A stretch of DNA of 8,162 nucleotides from Hyphomicrobiales bacterium (lineage in GTDB: Bacteria; Pseudomonadota; Alphaproteobacteria; Rhizobiales; Xanthobacteraceae): the NCBI GenBank assembly GCA_026400425.1, contig JAPLPC010000081.1, positions 1 through 8,162 on the forward strand. Reading direction: 5' to 3'. Below, in pieces: positions 1-5,479 of the stretch (its first letter is position 1; each line of letters begins with the position of its first letter). The notes under the pieces were generated by a model. The model was not told the origin of the DNA and did no database searches. It saw nothing but the letters and a program-made list of their open reading frames with translations. Position numbers and translations under genes: made by a program.

Positions 1-48
1 CGGCTCCCGGCTCCGACCGGGGCTTTCGGGATCCGAAGGTGAGCCGCG

Positions 49-753
49 ATGACCATCATCCGAAGAAAACACACCTCCCGCTACGCTGCATTTCCAAACG
101 CAATCTGGGAAGACGAGCGCATCGGTGTCGATGAGAAGGGCGTGCTCGGCTATTTGCTGTCGCGCCCGCCAAATTGGAACGTCCATCTGTCGCAGGTGGC
201 GCGGGCGATGCGTGTTGGCAAAGATCGCATGCAGCGCATCTTCCGTACATTGATCGCAGCCGGCTATGTCGCGCGCGAGACGATCCGCAATGAGAACGGC
301 GTCATTGTTGCCTTGGAGTATGTCATTCGCGATGAGCCAGAGCTTGTACAGGAAGGAGATGGGCTGACGGCCGACACCGATGAGGACAGTGACGTGTTTC
401 AACCGCAGCCTGAAAACCCGGCTCCGGGTAGGCCGGCGCCGGGCAAGGCAGCTGGATATAAAGAAAGGAAGATACTAAATACTGATTATACTAAACATTC
501 TTCTCTTACAGAGAGCTCTACTGCTGCGCGCGCGCGACCCAGCCCGAATACACCGCATCTTCGCCCCGAAGAACTGCAGGCTCGGATCGCGTCTCGGCTG
601 GGCGAAGGAGACGCAGCCCTTGGTTACGAGATGCTCTGCAAGTTGAGCGACAGCGAGATGGATCAGATCACTGCGCAACAGCGGTCGGGCAAGCTGTCCG
701 AAGAAGGCTTGGCAAGGGTTCGACTCAAATTGCTGACGGGGAGGGACGCATGA
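49..753 (+). CDS. Winged-helix replication-initiator-like protein
   Basis: The 234-residue protein has a probable winged helix-turn-helix at about residues 25-95: an acidic first helix near VDEKGVLGYLLSRP, a helix pair around HLSQVARAMRVGKDRMQRIF, then a wing reaching YVIRDEP. This resembles the N-terminal DNA-binding domain of phage and plasmid replication proteins and DnaD-like primosome proteins. Residues 96-170 are an acidic, then Pro/Ala/Gly-rich, then Lys/Thr/Ser-rich linker with a PAPG repeat near 124-132. Residues 171-234 form a helical C-terminal domain. The ATG at 49 follows an AAGGTGAG Shine-Dalgarno-like stretch. The stop overlaps the next start as ATGA, so the two genes are translationally coupled. 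The linker is encoded by unusually AT-rich DNA. Inference: it binds an origin and recruits the replication machinery. It could instead be a transcription regulator. The fold call is fairly secure, the role is not. Confidence 0.75.
   Translation: MTIIRRKHTSRYAAFPNAIWEDERIGVDEKGVLGYLLSRPPNWNVHLSQVARAMRVGKDRMQRIFRTLIAAGYVARETIRNENGVIVALEYVIRDEPELVQEGDGLTADTDEDSDVFQPQPENPAPGRPAPGKAAGYKERKILNTDYTKHSSLTESSTAARARPSPNTPHLRPEELQARIASRLGEGDAALGYEMLCKLSDSEMDQITAQQRSGKLSEEGLARVRLKLLTGRDA
418..447 (+). repeat. Two tandem 15-bp units inside the initiator-like gene
   Basis: Positions 418-432 (CCGGCTCCGGGTAGG) and 433-447 (CCGGCGCCGGGCAAG) agree at 12 of 15 bases and encode the repeated Pro-Ala-Pro-Gly part of the linker. 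They lie directly before the AT-rich tract. Whether they serve as binding sites for the encoded protein or are only a coding microrepeat cannot be told here. Confidence 0.45.
456..510. other. AT-rich tract within the initiator-like gene, possible unwinding element
   Basis: By hand count, 42 of these 55 bases are A or T (about 76%), in the middle of a GC-rich gene. The tract encodes a low-complexity Lys/Thr/Ser-rich part of the linker. In lambdoid phages the origin, with iterons followed by an AT-rich segment, lies inside the initiator gene O, and this arrangement is similar. Origin function is inference only. Confidence 0.3.
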
Positions 754-1298
754 TGAGCGTCGCTCCGGTGGAACGCCTAGCCAGGATTGCGACGAAGCTT
801 CGCAGAATCGACGATGCCGACATGGCGTGGTTGGCAGAAATGATCGAGGCGCTTGTCCGCGTCGGCAGTGGTGGTGATCGCTGCTCCGACACCTTGCAGA
901 TTGAGGCCCCGGCGCTGGTAGAGCGAGCTGATCCCTTCGATCGCCACGATATGCATCCGCGGTTTGCGGCGGTGCTGAACAGGCTCCGGCGCCGGCTTGG
1001 CGATGCCAATTGCGGATCCTGGATACTGAAGCTTAGTTTTGTCGACGAGGTAGCCGGGGTCGTCACGCTGGCGGCACCGAACAGCTTCATCGCTGACCAT
1101 GTCAACGCTCAGTTCGATGTGAAGCTGTTGGACGCATGGAAAGCTGAAGAGCCGTCAGTGCGGCGTGTGGAGGTGCGTTGCCCGAGCAATTTAACCGCCG
1201 TCGACCGCCGAAAGGCGCCGACACCTGTTGCGGGACGACAGACATCATCAAAATCGGTCCCAAGCACCGCTGGAGGCACGGTGAAAACTCAAGGCTAA
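750..1298 (+). CDS. DnaA N-terminal-domain-like protein
   Basis: This 182-residue protein carries a DnaA domain I-like segment at about residues 73-145. It has a Leu-rich helix with Arg pairs, a Trp followed by hydrophobic strands (WILKLSFVDEVAGVVTL), the hallmark APNSFIADHVNAQF, and a final helix and strand to VRRVEVR. In DnaA this domain contacts the replicative helicase and other partners, and APN-x-F is its signature. No AAA+ ATPase or DnaA box-binding domain follows; the tail from about 146 is Ser/Thr/Pro/Lys-rich and probably disordered. Residues 1-60 are of unknown fold. The start overlaps the previous stop as ATGA, with GGGGAGGG five bases upstream; an ATG at 753 is an alternative. 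Inference: it is a helicase-recruiting partner of the upstream initiator-like protein, as lambda P is for O. Confidence 0.75.
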   Translation: MMSVAPVERLARIATKLRRIDDADMAWLAEMIEALVRVGSGGDRCSDTLQIEAPALVERADPFDRHDMHPRFAAVLNRLRRRLGDANCGSWILKLSFVDEVAGVVTLAAPNSFIADHVNAQFDVKLLDAWKAEEPSVRRVEVRCPSNLTAVDRRKAPTPVAGRQTSSKSVPSTAGGTVKTQG

Positions 1299-1537
1299 GC
1301 GAGGGGCAGGAGATGGTGCATCGCGGCCACACCCACCCCCCGCCAAGGGACCGTACGCGGCGTTTTCTTTCTCGCACGGGGTCGCAGCCCATGAGATTTC
1401 GCTAGTAGATCACTTTACATGCGGTACACGCGAACGCGTGCACGCACGTGTGTTCTGCACGCATCTGACAAAGAGCGAAGAGCAGCCCATTCCATCTCAG
1501 AAGCTAAAACTTCCAGACGTTTGAGAGCGATAAAGAG
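1299..1537. other. Gene-free spacer with an alternating purine-pyrimidine tract
   Basis: No convincing coding sequence is visible on either strand. Open frames here lack a good ribosome binding site and run antisense to or across the preceding gene. Bases 1434-1453 alternate purine and pyrimidine without a break and contain the 10-bp palindrome GCGTGCACGC at 1436-1445. Such sequence can adopt left-handed or cruciform DNA under supercoiling. The rest is unremarkable. Confidence 0.5.
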
Positions 1538-1675
1538 GTCACGACCCAACCTGCTGTAGCATGACGGTGTGCATCAATGACCGCGGCCCCTTCGTGCGCG
1601 GCCGGTGCATCGATCTCAGCCACGCCGCAGCGCGCGCGCCGCATGGTCGGGTTGGCCCGCGTCACTGTGGAATGA
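1538..1675 (+). pseudogene. rlpA: Remnant of RlpA-family (double-psi beta-barrel) lipoprotein gene
   Basis: From 1561 the frame reads MTVCINDRGPFVRGRCIDLS followed by HAAARA. This matches the conserved core of RlpA double-psi beta-barrel proteins (V-R-INDRGPF-x-GR-x-IDLS-x-AAA). The reading frame then breaks at the run of GCGCGCGC near 1630. The other frame continues MVGLARVTVE and stops with TGA at 1673-1675, as expected for the natural end of such a protein (the family reads A-LGM-G then a short strand). Restoring two bases would rejoin both parts. Upstream, stop codons replace the N-terminal half of the barrel, and only a hint of the preceding VTNL strand is left near 1536-1551. There is no signal peptide or SPOR domain. 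Intact family members act at the cell envelope on peptidoglycan, but this copy cannot make a functional protein. The 5' limit is approximate. Confidence 0.85.
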
Positions 1676-1705
1676 CCGGAACAAGGAAGTGGCTTGAGAG
1701 GCCTT

Positions 1706-1730
1706 CGCCGGAATACGCAATCCTCCGGCG
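1706..1730 (+). terminator. Hairpin after the rlpA relic, possible relic terminator
   Basis: CGCCGGA (1706-1712) and TCCGGCG (1724-1730) form a perfect 7-bp stem with an 11-base loop, 31 bases past the relic stop codon. Only a weak T run (TGATTTGG) follows, so efficient intrinsic termination is doubtful. Confidence 0.35.
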
Positions 1731-1859
1731 TGATTTGGCGCAAGCTCGATACTCAACAATTACCGACGGCGTTCTGCAGGCTAGGCAAACAGTTTAGAGC
1801 AGTGTAGGGACGATCGCGAAATATCCGCTATCTGATCACCGGTCCCTTGGGGCGTCGCC

Positions 1860-2063
1860 ATGCCTTGCGTTCCGACTTTTTCGATTCGGCCTCATGACAA
1901 TATCGGCTTTGCAATCTTTGCTGCATGGCCCAAAGGTCACGTCGAGCAGCTAGTCGGGCTATTCGATAGCCCCATGGATGCCGAGAGGTGTGTCGAGCAG
2001 CATTCCACGGAGTTCATTGCTCAAGTCGGTCCTCCGTCAAAGCGTGCGACTGCTGGCGAATAG
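1860..2063 (+). CDS. Small hypothetical protein, 67 residues
   Basis: I do not recognise a named family. The product starts MPCVPTFSIRPHDNIGFAIF, continues with AAWPKGHVEQLVGLFDS, and then has a helix with an ERCVEQHS segment. The first half suggests a small alpha/beta fold: a strand of the form F-x-IRP, a second hydrophobic strand, and a turn before LVGLF. The ATG is preceded by a G-rich stretch (TTGGGGCG) at a plausible distance. Composition is balanced and protein-like, unlike the antisense frames. It stands alone, with the rlpA relic upstream and a gene-free stretch downstream. No signal peptide or membrane segment is seen. It could be a small cytoplasmic protein or a remnant. Confidence 0.5.
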   Translation: MPCVPTFSIRPHDNIGFAIFAAWPKGHVEQLVGLFDSPMDAERCVEQHSTEFIAQVGPPSKRATAGE

Positions 2064-2290
2064 GCGTTGATCCGCCCAGACGACAGCATGCCGAGAGGTG
2101 ACCGAGTTTTTAAGTGGAAGCGCTGGAGGCCGATATTGGCGCACTCGTATTCTGGCAACAAGCTCCTGCCTTGAACCGAGCCGGACCTCACAGCCGTATC
2201 TGGAAGCCGTCCGATGTTTCGCCCGGGCGGCTTTTTGACGTCTGGGGCGCCCATGCTCACGTCGCTAATATGAAACCTTCACGGTTGGTC
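2064..2290. other. Gene-free stretch
   Basis: I see no supported gene here. The open frames on both strands (a GTG-started + frame at 2114-2302 and a minus frame at 2021-2260) have no good ribosome binding site or recognisable motif. A 13-base sequence, ATGCCGAGAGGTG, occurs at 1978-1990 and again at 2088-2100. A TTGACG hexamer at 2235-2240 and TAATAT at 2266-2271 are too far apart to make one promoter. Confidence 0.45.
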
Positions 2291-2317
2291 CCTCGTATAT
2301 GAGCGGTATACGGGAGG
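2291..2317 (+). promoter_or_regulatory. Hairpin that can hide the ribosome binding site of the zinc-ribbon gene
   Basis: CCTCGTATA (2291-2299) can pair with TATAC (2307-2311) and GAGG (2314-2317) across a 7-base loop, with two G bulged. The paired GAGG is part of the Shine-Dalgarno sequence GGGAGG that lies five bases before the ATG at 2323. The weaker A/U part of the stem lies next to the loop. If the mRNA starts upstream of 2291, translation could be held back until the hairpin opens. The pairing is seen in the sequence; any control role is inference. Confidence 0.4.
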
Positions 2318-2322
2318 CGCGA

Positions 2323-2514
2323 ATGCCTTATGAAGTTCGAATTTCAGGCTGCCCGAAGTGGCCACCATGTCCGGGGTGCGGGGCGAAAATGATCACGATA
2401 GGACGTAAAATGAGGCGGAACGGCTTCGAATGGTGCGCCTACCAATGTCCGAACTGTCGGCACAGCGAGACATCCGATCCTGTTAAATATGACGTTGGCC
2501 CATCGAATAATTAA
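2323..2514 (+). CDS. Small zinc-ribbon protein
   Basis: The 63-residue product has two Cys-x-x-Cys knuckles typical of a zinc ribbon: PCPGCG at about residues 21-26 and CPNCRHSE at about 47-54, separated by a basic stretch (GRKMRRNGFEW) and ending in an aromatic/Cys strand CAYQ. Extra cysteines occur at residues 13 and 42. Such single-ribbon proteins are common in Rhizobiales, mostly with unknown function, and may bind nucleic acid or protein partners. I choose the ATG at 2323 because GGGAGG lies five bases upstream. An in-frame ATG at 2299 would add eight residues but overlaps the hairpin stem and has no ribosome binding site. The gene converges on the minus-strand gene ending at 2555, with no obvious terminator between them. 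Confidence 0.7.
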   Translation: MPYEVRISGCPKWPPCPGCGAKMITIGRKMRRNGFEWCAYQCPNCRHSETSDPVKYDVGPSNN

Positions 2515-2554
2515 GGGAACTCAGCCATTTAGCCGCAGCAAGGGCAGTGCAAGA

Positions 2555-2854
2555 TTATTCGTCACCGTCCTGATATGCGGCGGCAATCCAACGCTCGATC
2601 AGGATGTCCGTATCTTTCCAATGGACCGCGATTGAAGAGGCACCACGCTCATAAGCGAGCGTCGCCATTCTCGCAATCGCAGCCAGTGCGGCTGCCTCGG
2701 CAGACTTAAGCTCGGGAGAGGTTTGAGGAGTCGGCGGCTCAGTCGCCAAGCAGTAAACAAGGCGGCGGGCATCGTCGTCAAGACTTTGCAACGCCGACCT
2801 CATAACCGCGCGACAATATCTAGCTTTAAGATAGCTAATTCTATTAGGCATCAT
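2555..2854 (-). CDS. Hypothetical protein, 99 residues
   Basis: I do not recognise a named family. The product is largely helical with a basic N-terminus (residues 1-20), an acidic helix LQSLDDDARRLVYCLA, a Pro/Thr-rich break at about 38-48, an Ala-rich helix (EAAALAAIARMATLAY), and a C-terminal strand-helix with VHWKDTDILIERWIAA and an acidic tail. No signal peptide or membrane helix is evident. Two ATG codons sit side by side at 2854 and 2851; AGGCG just upstream is a weak ribosome binding site. The gene lies downstream of the Ku operon on the same strand, but the hairpin at 2927-2954 separates them, so it is probably transcribed on its own. Coding status rests on protein-like composition. 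Confidence 0.6.
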   Translation of the reverse strand: MMPNRISYLKARYCRAVMRSALQSLDDDARRLVYCLATEPPTPQTSPELKSAEAAALAAIARMATLAYERGASSIAVHWKDTDILIERWIAAAYQDGDE

Positions 2855-2926
2855 CGCCTGCTAGCACATCCCGGAGATTGAGTGTGTGCGATAGGCGACA
2901 CAATTGGTGTTTCTAAGTTTCTTGGA

Positions 2927-2954
2927 TCCCGCACTTCGCGCCCACAGTGCGGGA
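2927..2954 (-). terminator. Hairpin closing the Ku operon
   Basis: TCCCGCACT (2927-2935) and AGTGCGGGA (2946-2954) form a perfect 9-bp GC-rich stem with a 10-base loop, starting about ten bases after the stop codon of the last gene of the Ku operon. No U tract follows on either strand, so it may work with Rho, stabilise the mRNA 3' end, or be an imperfect intrinsic terminator. Confidence 0.55.
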
Positions 2955-2964
2955 GCCGGCATGC

Positions 2965-3168
2965 TCAGTTGATTTCGACGAACCGAAGCGACTGGCTCTT
3001 TGCCACCCGGTCCAAAGCCCCAACGACGTTATTGTCGTCTAGGACGTCCAGCAGTGCCTCGACAGTCAGTTTTGGGTCCCGAGGCCCAGGCTCAATATAG
3101 CGCCCAAGGATCTCGTGAGACTCCGTCAGCGCCGTCACCAACAATCCCACGTCCGTTTGAGCGCTCAT
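2965..3168 (-). CDS. Ku-operon orphan protein, 67 residues
   Basis: I do not recognise a named family. The 67-residue product begins MSAQTDVGLLVTALTESHEI, followed by a loop with GRYIEPGPRDPKL, a helix TVEALLDVLDDN, and a C-terminal stretch VVGALDRVAKSQSLRFVEIN. It looks like a small soluble helical protein with mixed charge. Its ATG overlaps the Ku stop codon as ATGA, so its translation should depend on Ku translation. It is the last gene of the unit and is followed by a hairpin. The tight coupling to Ku suggests a role in the same process or complex, but no catalytic motif is visible. Confidence 0.7.
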   Translation of the reverse strand: MSAQTDVGLLVTALTESHEILGRYIEPGPRDPKLTVEALLDVLDDNNVVGALDRVAKSQSLRFVEIN

Positions 3169-4088
3169 CCGGCCTTCCTCTTGGAGGCAGGCTTGGCGGC
3201 GGCTTTCTTGGCCGGCGCGGCAGCGGGTTTCTTGCCAGCGATTGGAAGCAACATCTCACGCTGGCCGGCCGCCTTCTTGGCTGGTCGCTTTGTTTTAGCA
3301 GGTACAGGATCGCCGCCTCTGATGCTCTGCTTCAAAGCAGTCATCAAATCAACGATGTTAGTGCCCGAGCGCGGTTGCCCATGCGGCTTCACGATGGCTC
3401 CGGATCGCTTCTGATTGATCAGATCGACTAGCGCCGTCTCATATCGATCTTCAAACTTGCCGGGATCAAAATCGGCAGCTTTCGATTCGACGATGTGTTG
3501 GGCAAGATCCAGCATTTCCTTAGTCACATTCACATCTTGAATGTCGTCGAAGTACTCGTCTTCACTCCGAACTTCGTAGGGATAACGAAGCAGGGTGCCC
3601 ATAAGTCCATTCTTGAGCGGCTCAAGCGCGATGATGTGCTCCCGACTGGTCAATACAAGTCGGCCGATTGCGACCTTGTCCATCTGCCGGATTGTTTCGC
3701 GGATCACGGCGTACGCATCGTGGCCAACTTTTCCATCGGGCACGAGGTAGTATGGACGGATAGCATAACGCTGGTCGATGTCTGACTTCGGAACGAATTC
3801 ATCGATCTCGATTGTGCGCGTCGATTCGAGCGCTATGTTATCAAGCTCGTCCTTTTCAACTTCGATGTATGAATCCTTGTCGACCTTGTAGCCCTTCATG
3901 ATGTCATCTGCATCGACTTCCTCGCCGGTGTCTGCATCCACTTTGAGATACTTAATCCGATGACCGGTTTTGCGGTTGATCTGATTGAAGCTGATTTTCT
4001 CGGAGTCAGACGTGGCCGGAAAAAGCGCCACTGGGCACGTGACGAGCGAAAGGCGGAGGAAGCCCTTCCAGTTAGCGCGCGGCGCCAT
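3165..4088 (-). CDS. ku: Ku protein of bacterial non-homologous end joining
   Basis: Bacterial Ku forms a homodimeric ring that threads onto DNA double-strand ends and recruits the ligase LigD. The 307-residue product has the full family layout. It opens MAPRANWKGFLRLSLVTCPV, a classic Ku N-terminus. The beta-barrel core runs to about residue 255 and includes HRIKYLKVDADTGEEV (43-58), YIRPYY-type RYAIRPYYLVPDGK (107-120) and IGRLVLTSREHI (141-152). The end of the core has NIVDLMTALKQSI (244-256). The tail (about 263-307) is rich in Lys, Ala and Pro; such tails in other bacterial Ku proteins aid DNA binding and movement on DNA. The start has AAAGAGAG upstream and lies within the end of the preceding gene. 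No ligD is adjacent, so the partner ligase must be encoded elsewhere. Rhizobia often carry several Ku paralogues, and which one this is cannot be decided here. Confidence 0.97.
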   Translation of the reverse strand: MAPRANWKGFLRLSLVTCPVALFPATSDSEKISFNQINRKTGHRIKYLKVDADTGEEVDADDIMKGYKVDKDSYIEVEKDELDNIALESTRTIEIDEFVPKSDIDQRYAIRPYYLVPDGKVGHDAYAVIRETIRQMDKVAIGRLVLTSREHIIALEPLKNGLMGTLLRYPYEVRSEDEYFDDIQDVNVTKEMLDLAQHIVESKAADFDPGKFEDRYETALVDLINQKRSGAIVKPHGQPRSGTNIVDLMTALKQSIRGGDPVPAKTKRPAKKAAGQREMLLPIAGKKPAAAPAKKAAAKPASKRKAG

Positions 4089-4323
4089 GATCGATACTCT
4101 CTTTACTGGTCAAGGGTAAACTGGAGTTGACGCGAGCATCACGGTGAAGCTCAAGAGCGAGAAGGTGCGCTGATTTAATGTGGCCGATGATGATGGCATC
4201 ATCGGTTGGTGCTGCCTGCATCAGCGCAGCTCCGAGGTGGCCGATGATCTCAAGCATGGCATCGTCTGGGCCAGCGTTGGCCTCCGAAACTGCCGGGACG
4301 ATCGAGGGGCTGAAATTGCTCAT
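4072..4323 (-). CDS. Ku-operon orphan protein, 83 residues
   Basis: I do not recognise a named family. The product has a Ser/Ala/Pro-containing N-terminus, then two probable helices, DAMLEIIGHLGAALMQAA and IIIGHIKSAHLLALELHRDA, and a polar C-terminus. It seems small, soluble and mostly helical; the second helix is amphipathic, with His and Lys on one face. The ATG overlaps the stop codon of the upstream gene as ATGA, and its own stop lies 17 bases inside the Ku gene, so it sits in a tightly packed, translationally coupled run. The context suggests work related to Ku or DNA-damage survival. The sequence itself gives no catalytic signature. Confidence 0.7.
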   Translation of the reverse strand: MSNFSPSIVPAVSEANAGPDDAMLEIIGHLGAALMQAAPTDDAIIIGHIKSAHLLALELHRDARVNSSLPLTSKESIDHGAAR

Positions 4324-4664
4324 GCGAGCCTCAGAGGTAACTGACGCTCGGGGCTGATGTGGCGATGGACAAGATCTTCGAGCCAGGGAGGGACATCTTC
4401 ATAAGCAAGATCGCAGCGATCTTGTATCTCTCGAGCGACATCAGAAGTGACGTCACGCGACCAGTTTTCCGTGCTGTTGAAGGCAACGACGCAAAGCGGG
4501 TCGCTGTACTCGCCTTTGATCAGATCATTGATCACCGTTTCGAGATCAGTGCTACTTACCTCGGCCTCCCGCCACACGCAGCCGGAGTTGCTGCTGTCGA
4601 CTACCAGATATACGGTGTCGTGCACGCCTAAAGGTACTACGGATGGGCTCCAATCCGAACGCAT
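4320..4664 (-). CDS. Ku-operon orphan protein, 114 residues
   Basis: I do not recognise a named family. The product appears to be an alpha/beta protein: strand DTVYLVVDSSNSGCVWREAE, helix STDLETVINDLIKGEY, strand PLCVVAFNSTENWS, helix DVTSDVAREIQDRCD, and a C-terminal helix around PPWLEDLVHRH. The alternating pattern and acidic helices suggest a compact soluble domain. I place the start at the ATG at 4664, because GGAG lies nine bases upstream; a TTG at 4673 would sit against that GGAG and is less likely. It is the first gene of the Ku operon proper, 59 bases after the SRAP gene ends, with a GGAAC-N18-TT promoter element in the gap. Its stop overlaps the next start as ATGA. Confidence 0.75.
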   Translation of the reverse strand: MRSDWSPSVVPLGVHDTVYLVVDSSNSGCVWREAEVSSTDLETVINDLIKGEYSDPLCVVAFNSTENWSRDVTSDVAREIQDRCDLAYEDVPPWLEDLVHRHISPERQLPLRLA

Positions 4665-4696
4665 GATACGCAACTCCGCTACTGAACGGCGGACTC

Positions 4697-4721
4697 AAGC
4701 GAAGTCGGACTGATTCGTTCC
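4697..4721 (-). promoter_or_regulatory. EcfG/RpoE2-type promoter element of the Ku operon
   Basis: On the minus strand GGAAC (4721-4717) is followed by 18 bases and TT (4698-4697). This fits the alphaproteobacterial general-stress sigma factor pattern GGAAC-N16-CGTT, although the last four bases read GCTT here. It starts three bases beyond the SRAP stop codon, and the expected transcript start leaves a leader of about 25 bases before the ATG at 4664, which is a suitable distance. Confidence 0.55.
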
Positions 4722-4723
4722 GT

Positions 4724-5449
4724 CTAGAAATCGTTGCTGGACCCGTCTTTCTTGACCCCGCGGGCAACAATCTGCAGTGCACCATCCGGCAGCGGCCGCT
4801 GCAGGTCCTTAGCTTCGTCCCAAGGGGCACGCATCCAGACGTCGATCTCCGCGGGCTCGGTCAGGATCACCGGCATCGCCTTGGGATGAACGGCGCCGAC
4901 CTCGGCGTTCGGCTCTGTGGTCAGGAAGGCGAAGAGGTCATTGGTGGTCTCGCCCTCGCGCACTTTCCGGACGGACGTCCAGCTGGTCCACATACCGGCG
5001 AAACAGACTAGCGGCCGGCTCTCGTCGAGGGCGAACCAGATGTCGCCACCGGCGTCGCGGTTGAATTCGCTGAACGACGACATCGGCACGATGCAGCGGT
5101 TCTCGACGCCTAGCCACCGCTTCCAGTGCTTGCTCGAGGTATTGCGGATGTTCGTCGTGCCGCCGTCGGGCTCCATCCGCAGAAGCTCCTTGAAGTCGAC
5201 CGGTTTGCCTTTGGCCTCAAGCTTCGCCGCGCGCTTGGCGGTGGCGTCTATCAGGGCCTTCGACGACGAGGGCATGCCCCACCGGGCCATCGCGAGCTCG
5301 CGGCCACCGTCGGCGTTGCGGACGATCGGCGCCGGATAATCCGGGAAGATGCCGGGCATGGAAGGCAGGTTGCCGGCGCTATCGTGAGTAACGGCGAACA
5401 GCTGTCGGATCGCTGACTGGTTCTTTGTCATCGAATAGAGGTTGCACAT
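4724..5449 (-). CDS. SRAP-domain protein (SOS response-associated peptidase, YedK/HMCES-like)
   Basis: SRAP proteins bind abasic sites in single-stranded DNA and form a covalent thiazolidine crosslink through the N-terminal cysteine exposed after Met removal. The 241-residue product begins MCNLY, giving the catalytic Cys2. It also has the RWGMP motif (56-60), NIRNT with Asn100 and Arg102 near the active site, an active-site Glu candidate at 128 in SSFSEF, and His188 in HPKAMPVIL, the counterpart of the usual H-x-RMPV. The usual CxGFYEW segment is replaced by VPMSSFSEFN, so this is a divergent subgroup that keeps Cys, Asn, Glu and His. Length is normal for the family. It starts at the only sensible ATG, although its ribosome binding site is weak. 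A LexA box lies 42-56 bases upstream, matching the SOS link of the family, and the Ku operon follows. Confidence 0.95.
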   Translation of the reverse strand: MCNLYSMTKNQSAIRQLFAVTHDSAGNLPSMPGIFPDYPAPIVRNADGGRELAMARWGMPSSSKALIDATAKRAAKLEAKGKPVDFKELLRMEPDGGTTNIRNTSSKHWKRWLGVENRCIVPMSSFSEFNRDAGGDIWFALDESRPLVCFAGMWTSWTSVRKVREGETTNDLFAFLTTEPNAEVGAVHPKAMPVILTEPAEIDVWMRAPWDEAKDLQRPLPDGALQIVARGVKKDGSSNDF

Positions 5450-5479
5450 CGGTGGCTCGGCCCTACCGCTCGTATCCTA

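Noticed and set aside
1178..1405. Plus-strand open frame of 75 codons overlapping the end of the DnaA-like gene
   Set aside because: It has Arg/Pro-rich low-quality composition, no ribosome binding site, and a large overlap with a supported gene.
2235..2271. TTGACG and TAATAT as a promoter for the zinc-ribbon gene
   Set aside because: The spacing is 25 bases, too long for a sigma-70 promoter.
2114..2302. GTG-started open frame of 62 codons
   Set aside because: It has no ribosome binding site or motif, and its end runs into the hairpin and start region of the zinc-ribbon gene.
3000..3431. Plus-strand open frame of 143 codons antisense to Ku
   Set aside because: It is a shadow of the Lys/Ala-rich Ku tail; its Gly/Leu/Arg-rich composition is the expected antisense product.
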